Positions 22,177 through 30,961 of a DNA stretch of 64,000 nucleotides are shown here, in pieces (within the stretch, counting starts at the first letter, position 1; each line of letters starts with the position of its first letter). Origin of the DNA: an uncultured Paracoccaceae bacterium (GTDB lineage: Bacteria > Pseudomonadota > Alphaproteobacteria > Rhodobacterales > Rhodobacteraceae); the NCBI GenBank assembly GCA_943787785.1, contig CALSNT010000014.1, positions 1 to 64,000 of the forward strand, given 5' to 3'. The translations under genes and the position numbers were made by a program. Below the pieces are notes generated by a model that was not told where the DNA came from, made no database searches, and saw only the letters and a program-made list of their open reading frames with translations.

Positions 22177-23213
22177 AGATTAATGGCCGCTCCATTGGTC
22201 CAGGCCACCGGCCGTATGTGATCGCAGAGCTGTCCGCCAATCACAACGGTGACCTGAAGCAGGCTCTAAAAATTATCGATGCAGCCGTAGAGACGGGCGC
22301 CGATGCCGTTAAGATCCAGACCTATCGGCCCGACACGATCACGCTCAAATCCAACGCGCCCGAGTTCCAGATCACTGAGGGTCTCTGGGCTGGGCGGACG
22401 CTCTATGATCTCTATGAATGGGCGCACACACCTTGGGAGTGGCACGAAGAGCTATTCGCCTACGCAGCAAAGCGTGAAATCACGCTGTTTTCCTCACCTT
22501 TCGATCCAACGGCGGTCGATCTACTGGAGGACCTTAATGCCCCTGCCTACAAGATCGCCAGCTTCGAGGCGGTAGATCTGCCTTTGATCCGATATGTCGC
22601 CTCAAAAGGTAAGCCGATGATCATCTCTACCGGCATGGCTGACCTGGAGGAAATGACTGAGGCGGTGAATGCGGCCCACGAGGGAGGCTGCCGAGAACTG
22701 GCACTTTTGCACTGCGTCTCAGGCTACCCCGCGCCGGCGTCAGATTACAATCTCGCGACTATTACCAACATGGCCGCAACATTCGGTGTGCCGGTCGGCC
22801 TATCGGATCACACACTTTACAACACAACTGCGATAGCCAGCGTGGCGCTTGGAGCGAGCGTGATCGAGAAACACATGACGCTTGACCGCGCGGGCGACGG
22901 TCCGGATGATAGCTTTTCGCTGGAACCCACAGAATTCGCCTCGTTGTGCCGAGATGTCCAAACTGCTTGGGAAGCTACAGGAAAAGTTGACTATGGACGC
23001 AAATCTAGCGAACTGAATAATGTACAGTTTCGTCGCTCGTTATATTTTGTACAAGATATGAACGCCGGCGATATGATAACGCCTGACAGTGTTCGTAGCG
23101 TTCGCCCAGGTCATGGACTGCCTCCTAAGTACCTAGATGATATTCTTGGAAAGCGTGTAGTACAGGATATTCCGGCTAATACCCCAGTTACCCTAGGCGT
23201 TCTAGATATTTAA
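22173..23213 (+). CDS. pseI: PseI, pseudaminic acid synthase
   Basis: This 346-aa NeuB-family enzyme condenses the 2,4-diacetamido sugar with phosphoenolpyruvate. The start ATG at 22173 follows GGAGGAG. Landmarks: YVIAELSANHNGDLKQA, GADAVKIQTYRPDTIT, LFSSPFDPTAVDLLE, PAYKIASFEAVDLPLI, GLSDHTLYNTTAIASVALGA, EKHMTLDR and a C-terminal SAF domain with FRRSLYFVQDM. The sequence is full length and closely fits PseI rather than NeuB. It ends the collinear operon; the next 80 bases lead into a transposon-derived palindrome. Confidence 0.92.
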   Translation: MKINGRSIGPGHRPYVIAELSANHNGDLKQALKIIDAAVETGADAVKIQTYRPDTITLKSNAPEFQITEGLWAGRTLYDLYEWAHTPWEWHEELFAYAAKREITLFSSPFDPTAVDLLEDLNAPAYKIASFEAVDLPLIRYVASKGKPMIISTGMADLEEMTEAVNAAHEGGCRELALLHCVSGYPAPASDYNLATITNMAATFGVPVGLSDHTLYNTTAIASVALGASVIEKHMTLDRAGDGPDDSFSLEPTEFASLCRDVQTAWEATGKVDYGRKSSELNNVQFRRSLYFVQDMNAGDMITPDSVRSVRPGHGLPPKYLDDILGKRVVQDIPANTPVTLGVLDI

Positions 23214-23300
23214 ATAACAAGAATGCGCAAAACACACATTCAGGTTCGATAGTGAGAATATATCCGGTAATATATGCTGGACGGATTTCTATTTTGGATG

Positions 23301-23450
23301 GGTCTGTTGCACAAATCGGCTCATGGACAAAACTCCCCGTCCTTATTGCTTTGCTGGACGGTTACACAGCGCTCGGCGTCCCTGTCACAGAAGCCGTGAA
23401 ATAAGTCCGTCTGGGGAAAGGGGAGTTTTGACCATGAGCCGATTTGTGCA
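23301..23450. repeat. MITE-like palindrome, right tip displaced by an IS1111-type insertion
   Basis: Two 31-bp arms, 23308-23338 and 23420-23450, are inverted copies with one mismatch. Each reads TGCACAAATCGGCTCATGG followed by CAAAACTCCCC. The left arm continues outward to GGGTCTGT at 23301, a transposon-type end. The right arm stops at 23450, where the next element begins; the expected continuation (AACAGA) appears at about 24834-24839, just beyond that element. The 81-bp centre has no gene. I read it as a non-autonomous element split by a later insertion. Confidence 0.55.
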
Positions 23451-24830
23451 TGTATGGATGCCCCCGTTGGTGCAAGTGGTTTTTGAACGGCTTGAGCGTG
23501 TGATCGGGTGCGGTCATGTATCAGGCCTCTTGTTGCGGCGATTGATACAACCGCGGGCCGGTATGGCGATGCGCGGATCAGAAGCAGATCAACAGACCGA
23601 GCTCGTTGGCTCCAGCACAAATACTGCTTTCTCTGACCCGGATCTTGTCGATCCTTTGCCCTTACTGTTCAGTGACCTCCTCACACTCCCGACGCGCCGG
23701 TGCGGAATGGAAAGCGCAGTGTGCCTATGCCATCGTCGCCACGGGGTTCCGGTAATCTTCTTGTTTCGTCATCATGGCCCAGAGGCCACGGGCCATTTTA
23801 TTGGCAAGTGCAATCGCGACGACCATGCGCGGCTTTCGAGCCCGCATGCGCGTCAGCCAGCCATTGTTCGGGGTTCCAAATCGCTCCACGGCCTGCAGAA
23901 CAGCCATGGCGCCCGAGACCAAGAGCGTGCGGATGTCACGCTGCCCCATCTTCGACGTCTTGCCCAGCCGGGCTTTGCCGCCCGTCGAATGCTGTTTTGG
24001 CACGAGCCCGAGCCAGGCTGCAAAGTCGCGACCGCGCCGGAAGGACGACAGCTCCGGTGCGAATGTCTCGATCGCAAGCGCTGTGATCGGCCCTACGCCC
24101 GGCATGGTTTGGAGCCGCCTCGCCACATCGGCCTCTTTAGCCGCGCACTTCATCTTCTGATCAAGTTCTGCAACCCGAGCATTCAGCCCTTCAATCTGCG
24201 CCAGATACATCTGACCTAAGTCCCGGACGCCCTCGGGCAAAGCTGTGTCACTATCTTCGATCGCATCCGCCAAACGCTTGAGTTGTGCTGTCCCTGTCGC
24301 AGCAACCAACCCATGCTCTGCCAGGTGCCCGCGCAACGCATTGATCATCTGGGTGCGCTGACCCACGAACATCCGCCGCGTACGAAACAGCATGGCGCGC
24401 GCCTGCTGGTCTTCCGTCTTCACCGCAACAAACCGCATGGTCGGGCGCAACGCGGCTTCGACAATGGCCTCAGCATCCGCCGCATCATTCTTCTGACGCT
24501 TGACGAAAGGCTTCACATAGACCGGCGGGATCAAGCGCACATCGTGTCCCAGCTTCTCGAACTCGCGCCCCCAGCCATGGGCTGTAGCGCACGCCTCCAT
24601 GGCAACAACGCACCTGGATTGCTGGGCAATGAATGCCAGAATCTGGCCCCGGGAAAGCTTCTTGCGAAACACAACAGACCCGTCCTCGCTTGCACCGTGC
24701 AACTGGAAAACGCGCTTTGCCAGATCAATGCCGATGATGGTAACTTCCGACATAGATGTCCTCTCCTTCTGTGGCTTCAACACTCATCACATTGGCACAT
24801 TGTGATGCCGTCAGGAGGGGGCATCCACGC
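23451..24830 (-). mobile_element. IS110-family element, IS1111 group
   Basis: A perfect 11-bp inverted pair, TGGATGCCCCC at 23455-23465 and GGGGGCATCCA at 24817-24827, brackets one transposase gene. Subterminal inverted repeats a few bases inside the ends are typical of the IS1111 group, whereas plain IS110 elements lack them. About 260 bp of non-coding DNA lie downstream of the transposase (23466-23724). The element sits in the terminal repeat of the MITE-like palindrome. A second small palindrome (CATCACA...TGTGATG, 24785-24807) lies upstream of the gene. Confidence 0.65.
23725..24753 (-). CDS. IS110/IS1111-type transposase
   Basis: This 342-aa recombinase starts at the ATG at 24751-24753 after AGGAGAGGACATCT. 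The N-terminal RuvC-like DEDD domain shows IIGIDLAKRVFQLH (first Asp), VVAMEACATAHGWGREF (Glu) and KNDAADAEAIVEA (two Asp). The C-terminal Tnp20 domain shows MPGVGPITALAIETF and AAWLGLVPKQHSTGGK, with the catalytic Ser following (RTLLVSGA). YVKPFVK-QKNDAADAEAI is the usual IS1111-group signature. Intact, so the element may be active. Confidence 0.88.
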   Translation of the reverse strand: MSEVTIIGIDLAKRVFQLHGASEDGSVVFRKKLSRGQILAFIAQQSRCVVAMEACATAHGWGREFEKLGHDVRLIPPVYVKPFVKRQKNDAADAEAIVEAALRPTMRFVAVKTEDQQARAMLFRTRRMFVGQRTQMINALRGHLAEHGLVAATGTAQLKRLADAIEDSDTALPEGVRDLGQMYLAQIEGLNARVAELDQKMKCAAKEADVARRLQTMPGVGPITALAIETFAPELSSFRRGRDFAAWLGLVPKQHSTGGKARLGKTSKMGQRDIRTLLVSGAMAVLQAVERFGTPNNGWLTRMRARKPRMVVAIALANKMARGLWAMMTKQEDYRNPVATMA

Positions 24831-24851
24831 CATCAACAGAGGCATTTTTAA

Positions 24852-26024
24852 GGAAAGTCTGAAAAACCTGCCGTTTTCAGTGTGATGTGGTAGTCTGCGG
24901 ACATCGACCGAAGGAGACCGTGTTCATGCCCAAACAGCCCGCCATTCCTGGCCTTTGCGACGCGATTATGAAGAAGATCACACGGTGCGAGCAGTTTCTG
25001 GCAGAGATGGATGCGGTGGTTCCGTGGGGGCGGCTGCTGGCGCTGATCGAGTCACATTACCCGAAGGTTGGGCCGAAGGGCGGGCGGCCTGCGATGCCGT
25101 TGGAGACGATGCTGCGCATTTACTTCCTGCAGAATTGGTACGCCCTGAGCGACCCGATGGCCGAAGAGACGCTGTATGATAGTGAAGCGATGCGCCGCTT
25201 CGCTGGGATTGAACTGGGCGATGAACGCATCCCCGACGAGACCACGATCCTCATCTTCCGGCATCTTCTTGAGCGTCACGGGCTGACCGAGGCGATCTTC
25301 GCCGAAGTGAACGCGCATCTGGCAGACAAGGGGATCACGCTGCGCTCTGGCACGCTAGTGGATGCCACGATTATCGATGCGCCATCTTCGACCAAGAACC
25401 AGGCCAGGGCGCGGGACCTCGAGATGTCTTCGACAAAAAAAGGCAACGACTGGTATTTTGGCATGAAGGCCCATGTTGGTGTCGACGTGAACAGCGGCAC
25501 CGTCCACAGCCTCGAGGCCACGACCGCAAAGGTGCATGACAGCCGGGTCTGGGATGAACTGCTCCATGGCGAGGAGACATCGGTCTGGACCGACAAGGGC
25601 TATGTCAGCGCTGAACGCGAGGCAGCCTTCAGCAAAGAAGGCAAGGTCTGAGGCGTCATGCGCAAGGCGTCCAAGGGCGGCAAGCTCGACCCCATCGACG
25701 AGGAGATCAACCGGATCATTGCCATGGTGCGCGCCAAGGTCGAACATCCCTTCCGGGTCATCAAGCGACAGTTCGGTCACACGAAAACGCGGTATCGCGG
25801 GTTAGCAAAGAACCGGGCGCATCTGTTCACCCTGTTCGCACTCGGCAACCTATTCCTCGTGCGACGACGGCTGCTGGCATGAGGACGAGTCTGTCGGAAA
25901 TCGGCATCGACGACGCTCAGGCGGCTCAAACAGCGCGAAAACCACTTGAAACGGTGCCCGTCTGGCCCCGTAGTTCCCTCAAGTGAAAATACCGGTGCAG
26001 CCGAAGCCGTCGATCAGACCTTCC
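24852..26024 (+). mobile_element. IS5-family element with TTAA target duplication
   Basis: Ends begin GGAAAGTCTGA (24852) and, inverted, GGAAGGTCTGA (26014-26024), the GGAAGGT-type terminus of IS5. Both sides are flanked by TTAA (24848-24851 and 26025-26028), a match to the YTAR target duplicated by IS5. Length 1173 bp and a single transposase frame fit. It inserted about 20 bp from the right border of the IS1111-type element. Confidence 0.8.
24926..25882 (+). pseudogene. IS5-family transposase with one in-frame TGA
   Basis: The frame starts at the ATG at 24926 (AGGAG upstream). MPLETMLRIYFLQNWYALSDPMAEETLYDSEAMRRFAGI, LRSGTLVDATIID (first DDE Asp) and DWYFGMKAHVGVD are typical IS5-group sequence. 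The TGA at 25649-25651 stops it at residue 241; the same frame continues [18 protein letters not shown], then [22 protein letters not shown] (with the Glu) to 25882. In relatives this position is Trp, so TGG to TGA is the likely change. No indels. The element is probably immobile without help. Confidence 0.85.
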
Positions 26025-26048
26025 TTAACAACTAAAGGCTGCGTCGCT

Positions 26049-27426
26049 ATGATGACAAATTCAGATGACTACATCGATATACTAAATAAGCACCTCCTGC
26101 AAGCGAGTGTGACTGATATAATTGACCCTATTGGTTTGCTTGACAATTTAGTCAGACAGAAACCTTCTGTTCGGTGGCGTCAACGTATCAAAAGCATTTT
26201 TCCAAGAGGCATGGTTTTTTTTGCAAGCTTACTAAAAAAACAATATTCGTACAGTATTGATGCTGGGCAACGAGAAACCATATTGCTATACTCGCAATCT
26301 TTGAATCAATTTGATGCACTTAAGCCATTAAAAATAGCATTGAAAATAAAAGGCTTTAATATTGTAGAGCTCACAAGTGGAAACATTGTGCAGTCAAACA
26401 GGTTAGATGTTAAGTATGATGGATTGTCTTTTGTGAGAAAGCTTTCATTTTGTGTAATGGGGGATGCGCAAGCTCAATGGGTTTAGGAAGCTTAGGGCAG
26501 AACAGCGTCCGGAAGTCTTAGAATATTTTGATTTATTTTTATCTGAATATACCTTGATTAGGCAAATTTTACATTATTTTGACCCTAAAGTAGTAATTGT
26601 AGCCAATGATCACTCCATCATTCCACGCATCCTTTCTATTGCAGCAGCTGACCATGACTCAAAAACAGTTTATTTGCAGCATGCAGCAGTTAATAAGCGA
26701 TTTCCTCCGCTGGCTTTCGATTATGCTTTTTTAGATGGAGAGGTTTCGTCTTTAATATATGAAGGAAATGCCGATGCCCCTCATGGGAGGCTTGGGGCGG
26801 TATCAAAGGAAACAAAGATATTCCATATTGGTCAAATGAAGGCATTACCTAGGTCAAATGGATATAAAGTTGGAATTGCTCTACCATTAAGCTGTCAGGG
26901 CTCTGATGTTGAAGACTTAATTTCCAAGATATTTACCTGCAGCAAAGAAGTATTGATAAGGCCACATCCTGGAGAGGCGGAAGAAAATATACGAGTTATT
27001 ATAGATATCATTAATAAATATAAAGCCAAAAATATCACAGTACACGACAGCAAAAAGTATGATGTAAACGATTTTTTGACGCAGTGTTTCGCTGTTGTAT
27101 CGGGGCCCTCGTCAATACTCCTAGAGGCGTCGTTAGCAAATTGTATTGCTTTAGATTGGACATCAAAAAAATCGCGACTCTACGATTATTATGGGTTCAT
27201 TAGAGCTGGCCTTGTGGAGCACGTGGAGACACTAGAGGAGGTTTCCGCATGGATTGAAAAAATTTCTTTAGGGAATAAGCTAAATAATGATGGCGCAAAA
27301 AAGCACTTTTCAGCTAGCTACGGTACAGATTGGCAGGGTTCCGAAGGTAGACTTGCAGCGGATATTCTTGAGTCGCTGGTTGAATCACGTTTTTGTGAAA
27401 CTGAAAATAAATTGTTCGGCGGGTGA
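26049..27426 (+). pseudogene. GT-B-like capsule/LPS glycosyltransferase, one frameshift
   Basis: The gene begins with tandem ATGs at 26049 just inside host DNA next to the IS5 element. The first frame ends at 26486; the second carries on from MRKLNGFRKLRAEQ to 27426. An extra G in GGGGG at about 26459-26463 explains the break. The second half shows VVIVANDHSIIPRIL, KTVYLQHAAVNKRFPP, VLIRPHPGEAEEN and VSGPSSILLEASLANCIALD. This resembles the polysialyl-/CDP-glycerol-transferase-like GT-B group that uses nucleotide sugars at the cytoplasmic membrane. Donor unknown. AT-rich compared with the pse genes. Confidence 0.55.
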
Positions 27427-27480
27427 AGGTGTTATGAAGAACTCGTGCCACAAGGAAGTTGATAAGCTTAGGCTCAAGTT

Positions 27481-28539
27481 TCAAGTGCAACACCTGAAGC
27501 CCAGAGGGCATAGGATGTTGCGATGGACAGACGAAGTAAGCACCTCAGCAGTGAGGAACGTGGCGTGATTTTCGCCGAACATCAACGTGGCAATAGCCAG
27601 CAGGGCATCGGCAGGCTGCTTGGTCGGCCCGCCAGCACGATTGGCCTGGAGCTTGCGCGTGGTCGGCAGGACGATGGCGGTTACTGCCCACAAGCGGCGC
27701 TGCGTGTCTATGATGAGCGCCGCGCACGGTGTCGACGCAAGCGCAAGCTGGTCGAGGGGGACGATCTTTACCGCATCGTTCACGGCAAGCTTGTGCATCT
27801 TCGCTGGTCTCCCGAGCAGATCGCGAACAGACTGCGGCGCATGAAACCCGATGACCCTACTGCCCATGTCAGCCACGAGACCATCTATGCCGCGATTTAC
27901 GCGCACCCCCGTGGCGGCCTGAAGGATGCCATGATCGAGGCGTTGCGCCGGTCAAAGCCTAAACGTGGTCGCAAGCGCACGACCGCGGCGGGGACCTCTA
28001 TGGTTCCGGAAACACTGCACATTATCAATCGCCCGGAGGAGGTCGAAGCACGCCTAGTGCCGGGACATTGGGAGGGCGACCTGATCAAGGGTGCGTTCAA
28101 TCGCTCGTCAGTGGGCACGCTGGTGGAGCGCAAAACCCGGTTTGTGGTTCTCTGCAAAATGGACGGCAACGGCGCAGAGGCGGCACTGGAAAGTTTCTCC
28201 CGACAGATGAGACGTCTGCCCGCAGCCGTGCGCAAGAGCATGACCTACGACCGAGGGTCCGAACTGGCCTGCCACACCGAGCTCGCCCGACGGCTGAAGA
28301 TCGACATCTGGTTCTGCGACCCGCATGCACCTTGGCAGCGTGGTTCGAACGAGAACACCAATGGCCTGCTGCGCCAGTTCATGCCCAAAGGAACAGACCT
28401 CGGAAACGTTAGCCAAGCTTGGCTCAATGATGTCGCTGCACTGATGAACAACCGCCCAAGGAAAACCCTCGATTGGAGAACACCCGCCGAAGCCATGGCC
28501 GAAGAAATCGCGGCCTTCAAATCAACTGTTGCACTTGAT
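27481..28539 (+). mobile_element. IS30-family element
   Basis: Ends read TCAAGTGCAACA at 27481 and the inverse TGTTGCACTTGA at 28527-28538. GTT flanks both sides (27478-27480 and 28540-28542), fitting the 2-3 bp duplication made by IS30 enzymes. Removing the element and one GTT joins the flanks into a continuous 29-codon frame that runs up to the next gene. Confidence 0.8.
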
Positions 28540-28545
28540 GTTTGA
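27523..28545 (+). CDS. IS30-family transposase
   Basis: 340 residues. The N-terminal helix-turn-helix (SSEERGVIFAEHQRGNSQQGIGRLLGRPASTI) is followed by WSPEQIANRL and the catalytic core. The DDE triad lies in GHWEGDLIKG, MTYDRGSEL and ENTNGLLRQF, in the order typical of IS30. RPRKTLDWRTPAEAM closes the protein. The last two codons and stop lie at the element border. Intact and probably active. Confidence 0.92.
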   Translation: MDRRSKHLSSEERGVIFAEHQRGNSQQGIGRLLGRPASTIGLELARGRQDDGGYCPQAALRVYDERRARCRRKRKLVEGDDLYRIVHGKLVHLRWSPEQIANRLRRMKPDDPTAHVSHETIYAAIYAHPRGGLKDAMIEALRRSKPKRGRKRTTAAGTSMVPETLHIINRPEEVEARLVPGHWEGDLIKGAFNRSSVGTLVERKTRFVVLCKMDGNGAEAALESFSRQMRRLPAAVRKSMTYDRGSELACHTELARRLKIDIWFCDPHAPWQRGSNENTNGLLRQFMPKGTDLGNVSQAWLNDVAALMNNRPRKTLDWRTPAEAMAEEIAAFKSTVALDV

Positions 28546-28581
28546 ATCCAAGAAGTTAATGAACGATTTTGGCTGCTTTAA

Positions 28582-29367
28582 ATGAAGAAGCTTGTTTACA
28601 CGGCTGTTTTTGGTAAACACGATAAAGTTTACCCGCCAATTGAAATCGATGATGACATTGATTATTTGATCATAACAGATAGTACAGACACAGTGGTTCC
28701 AGGCTGGAAAACTCTTATTGTAGATGCTAGTAATTTTAAAAACCCTAAAGAGGCAAATCTTTTTTATAGAGCCCTCGCACATCGTTATGTAAATGGGTAT
28801 GATTTTTCTCTGTACCTGGATGGGAATATTAGGGTGATTTCCAGCTTAAAGCCATTGTTCAATAAGTTCGCAGAGTCGGATTGTGCAATTATGGTCCATA
28901 GACATGACAGCCGAATTTCTGTAAAAGAAGAGTTATGCGCAATTATTGAAGGTAAGAAGGTACTCAATTCCGTTAACGCGCTGGATGAGGTAATAAGTTA
29001 CTTCACAGACGGATTTACCGATGCTGGTGGGTTAGCCGCTACTGGTGTGATTCTCAAAAACCACAGTGACAAGAAATTGAATGCTGCCATGGACCTATGG
29101 TGGTCGCTTTTCGAGTCACACAATACGCGAGATCAGTTAAGTCTTCCTTATGTGATATGGAAGGAAAGCTTAAGTGTATGCTGGATTGAAGAGAACTTAC
29201 GGGGAGATAACCCATTCTTTTGTGTATACCCTCATCACTACGCAAATAATGTTAACTACCTATACGCAGTATTGAGCGCAAAATCACATGATAAATTATG
29301 GGCGAGAAGGAGTTTAGTGGTATGGAAGCGATTATCGAACCTAAAAAAATTTTTAAAATCTTTATAA
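28582..29367 (+). CDS. DUF616-like (TOD1/MUCI70-type) glycosyltransferase candidate
   Basis: 261 residues. KKLVYTAVFGKHDKVYPP opens the domain, then DYLIITDS, GWKTLIVDASNF, NLFYRALAHRYVNGYDFSLYLDGNIRV (the DxD-like metal site is LDGN) and later GGLAATGVILKNH. This pattern matches DUF616 proteins, a GT-A-like family involved in surface polysaccharides. The ATG overlaps the stop of the short frame disrupted by IS30 (ATGA), so translation was once coupled. AT-rich, like other transferases in this block. Confidence 0.6.
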   Translation: MKKLVYTAVFGKHDKVYPPIEIDDDIDYLIITDSTDTVVPGWKTLIVDASNFKNPKEANLFYRALAHRYVNGYDFSLYLDGNIRVISSLKPLFNKFAESDCAIMVHRHDSRISVKEELCAIIEGKKVLNSVNALDEVISYFTDGFTDAGGLAATGVILKNHSDKKLNAAMDLWWSLFESHNTRDQLSLPYVIWKESLSVCWIEENLRGDNPFFCVYPHHYANNVNYLYAVLSAKSHDKLWARRSLVVWKRLSNLKKFLKSL

Positions 29368-29437
29368 CTTAACTGTTCCATCCTGGATGATCACATAGAC
29401 CCTTGGCGTGCCCCCATCGTGTGGTCCGGTTTGATTG

Positions 29438-30253
29438 TTAGTGCATCGTGGGCCTTTGGTCCATTGGAACGATACTTTCTGGTGCTGGTGGCCGATAGCC
29501 CAAGGCGCTGTGCGGCCTAACGGTGTTGTAGTGAACGCGCCATTGTTCGATCAGGATTTGAGCTTCGCGGAGGCTGTAAAATAGCTCGCCATTCAACAAC
29601 TCATCGCGGAACCTGGCGTTGAAGCTTTCGCAGTATCCGTTTTCCCAAGGTGACCCTGGCTCAATGTAAGCGGTCTTCGCGCCCACGGCGGCGATCCAGT
29701 CCCGCACTTTCTGAGCAATAAATTCCGGGCCATTGTCCGACCTTATGTATTTCGGCGGGCCACGCAGGATGAACTGGTCCGTCAGTGCGTCCAGCACGTC
29801 CGTCGAGTTGAGCTTGCGATCAACGCGGATCATCAACGCCTCCCTGGTGTATTCATCAATGATGTTGAGCGTCCGATAGACTTGCCCATCTGCGGTGCGA
29901 TCCTGGACGAAGTCATAGGACCAGACATGGTTGGGGCGCTCTGGTCTGAGACGCACGCACGACCCATCGTTCAGCCAGAGCCGCCCCTTTTTCTTCTGCT
30001 TCTGAGGAACCTTCAGCCCTTCGCGCCGCCAGATACGTTCGACCCGCTTGTGGTTCACGTGCCAGCCCGCATTGTTGAGCAAACCTGTGACCATCCGATA
30101 TCCGTAGCGGCCATATTGATCTGCCAGCTCGATGATATCGTCGGTCAGCCGGTTTTCGTCGACACGTCCTTGCGGAGCTTTGCGCTGTGTGGATCGATGC
30201 TGCCCAAGTGTGCGGCAGGCCCGGCGCTCGGAAACGCCAAGCTCCTGCCGCAC
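29438..30253 (-). CDS. IS407-group transposase OrfB, copy 2
   Basis: GTG-started 271-residue rve transposase with SYDFVQD, RSDNGPEF and ENGYCESFN as DDE motifs; same protein as copy 1. The frame is open further upstream (SPSRRRKCIDRV), so the active protein probably forms as a fusion with OrfA through frameshifting, as is usual for IS3 elements. Adjacent orfA is intact, so this copy should be able to move. Confidence 0.88.
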   Translation of the reverse strand: MRQELGVSERRACRTLGQHRSTQRKAPQGRVDENRLTDDIIELADQYGRYGYRMVTGLLNNAGWHVNHKRVERIWRREGLKVPQKQKKKGRLWLNDGSCVRLRPERPNHVWSYDFVQDRTADGQVYRTLNIIDEYTREALMIRVDRKLNSTDVLDALTDQFILRGPPKYIRSDNGPEFIAQKVRDWIAAVGAKTAYIEPGSPWENGYCESFNARFRDELLNGELFYSLREAQILIEQWRVHYNTVRPHSALGYRPPAPESIVPMDQRPTMH

Positions 30254-30285
30254 ACGGTCGATGCATTTGCGACGACGCGAAGGGC

Positions 30286-30564
30286 TTAGAAGTTTCCCCG
30301 TGCGGCCTCAGTCAAGATCAGCTTGTCCAGCGTCAGGTCTGATACTGCACGCCTGAGCCGCTGGTTCTCCTTCTCAAGCTCCTTAAGCCTCTTGAGCTGA
30401 ACGCGCCCCATCCCGCCGTACAACTTTCGCCATCGATAAAACGTCTGCTGCGTCACGCCGATCTGACGCACCGCCTCCGCTATCGTCGCGCCCTGTCCCT
30501 GCAGCACTTCAACTTGCCGTAGCTTCGATACAATCTCTTCCGGCTTCTCTCGTTTCCCAGCCAT
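30286..30564 (-). CDS. IS407-group transposase OrfA
   Basis: 92 residues. Helix-turn-helix EEIVSKLRQVEVLQGQG and VRQIGVTQQTFYRWRKLYGG, then a leucine-zipper-like helix RLKELEKENQRLRRAV and the family ending LTEAARGNF. A ribosome site (GGAGG in the order ...ATTGGAGGAACAG) lies just upstream. It binds the inverted repeats and, fused to OrfB, forms the transposase. Confidence 0.88.
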   Translation of the reverse strand: MAGKREKPEEIVSKLRQVEVLQGQGATIAEAVRQIGVTQQTFYRWRKLYGGMGRVQLKRLKELEKENQRLRRAVSDLTLDKLILTEAARGNF

Positions 30565-30625
30565 CTCTGTTCCTCCAATATACGGGACAAATCTATCCCA
30601 GTTGGTGGACCACTTTCAGGGGGCT

Positions 30626-30895
30626 ACTCCATTTACGAGCAGAAAATACACGGCCTTGGTGAAAAGCTACGGCCTGAGGCAGAAGTTCATCACGCCCCAT
30701 TGTCCGCAGCAGAACGGAATGGTCGAGCGTGTGATCCGGACGCTCAAAGAGCAGTGTGTTCATCGCCAGCGCTCCGACAGCATCCAGCACGCCACGCGTG
30801 CGATCGGCGACTGGATCAGCTTCTACAACCACAAGCGCCCTCATCAAGCGCTTGCCATGAAAACGCCCGCTCAGGCATATGCATTTGCGGCGTAA
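30626..30895 (+). pseudogene. IS3-family transposase C-terminal remnant
   Basis: From the IS407 border, the frame encodes TPFTSRKYTALVKSYGLRQ, TPHCPQQNGMVERVIRTLKEQ (the catalytic Glu) and FYNHKRPHQALAMKTPAQA. This is the last third of an IS3-type integrase core, clearly different from the IS407 protein. The rest of that element was removed or displaced when the IS407 copy inserted. Confidence 0.8.
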
Positions 30896-30961
30896 ACTGT
30901 GGCAGATTCCGCTGGATCATTACACAGGTATCGTCATGCTGGCAATTTTTGAGGTACTTTT

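Larger units (their letters stand above)
29409..30625 (-). mobile_element. IS3-family (IS407 group) element, copy 2, complete
   Basis: Ends TGCCCCC...GTGGTCC at 29409 and its imperfect inverse GGACCAC...GGGGGCT at 30608-30625 bracket orfA and orfB. It shares an exact 849-bp stretch with copy 1 at 2469-3317. I see no matching target duplication: GGCG on the left against ACTC on the right. On the right it lies directly against the C-terminal remnant of another transposase, into which it evidently inserted. Confidence 0.8.

Noticed and set aside
23308-23450. 31-bp inverted repeat as a transcription terminator for pseI
   Set aside because: Arms are too long and the loop (81 bp) too large, and the outer sequence continues as a transposon-like end; a MITE explains it better.
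25649-25651. TGA in the IS5 transposase as selenocysteine or recoded codon
   Set aside because: Relatives have Trp at this place and no recoding element is seen; simple nonsense is the easiest reading.
30602-30625. Start of the IS3 transposase remnant at 30602
   Set aside because: These codons lie in the IS407 inverted end; the remnant's own sequence begins at 30626.
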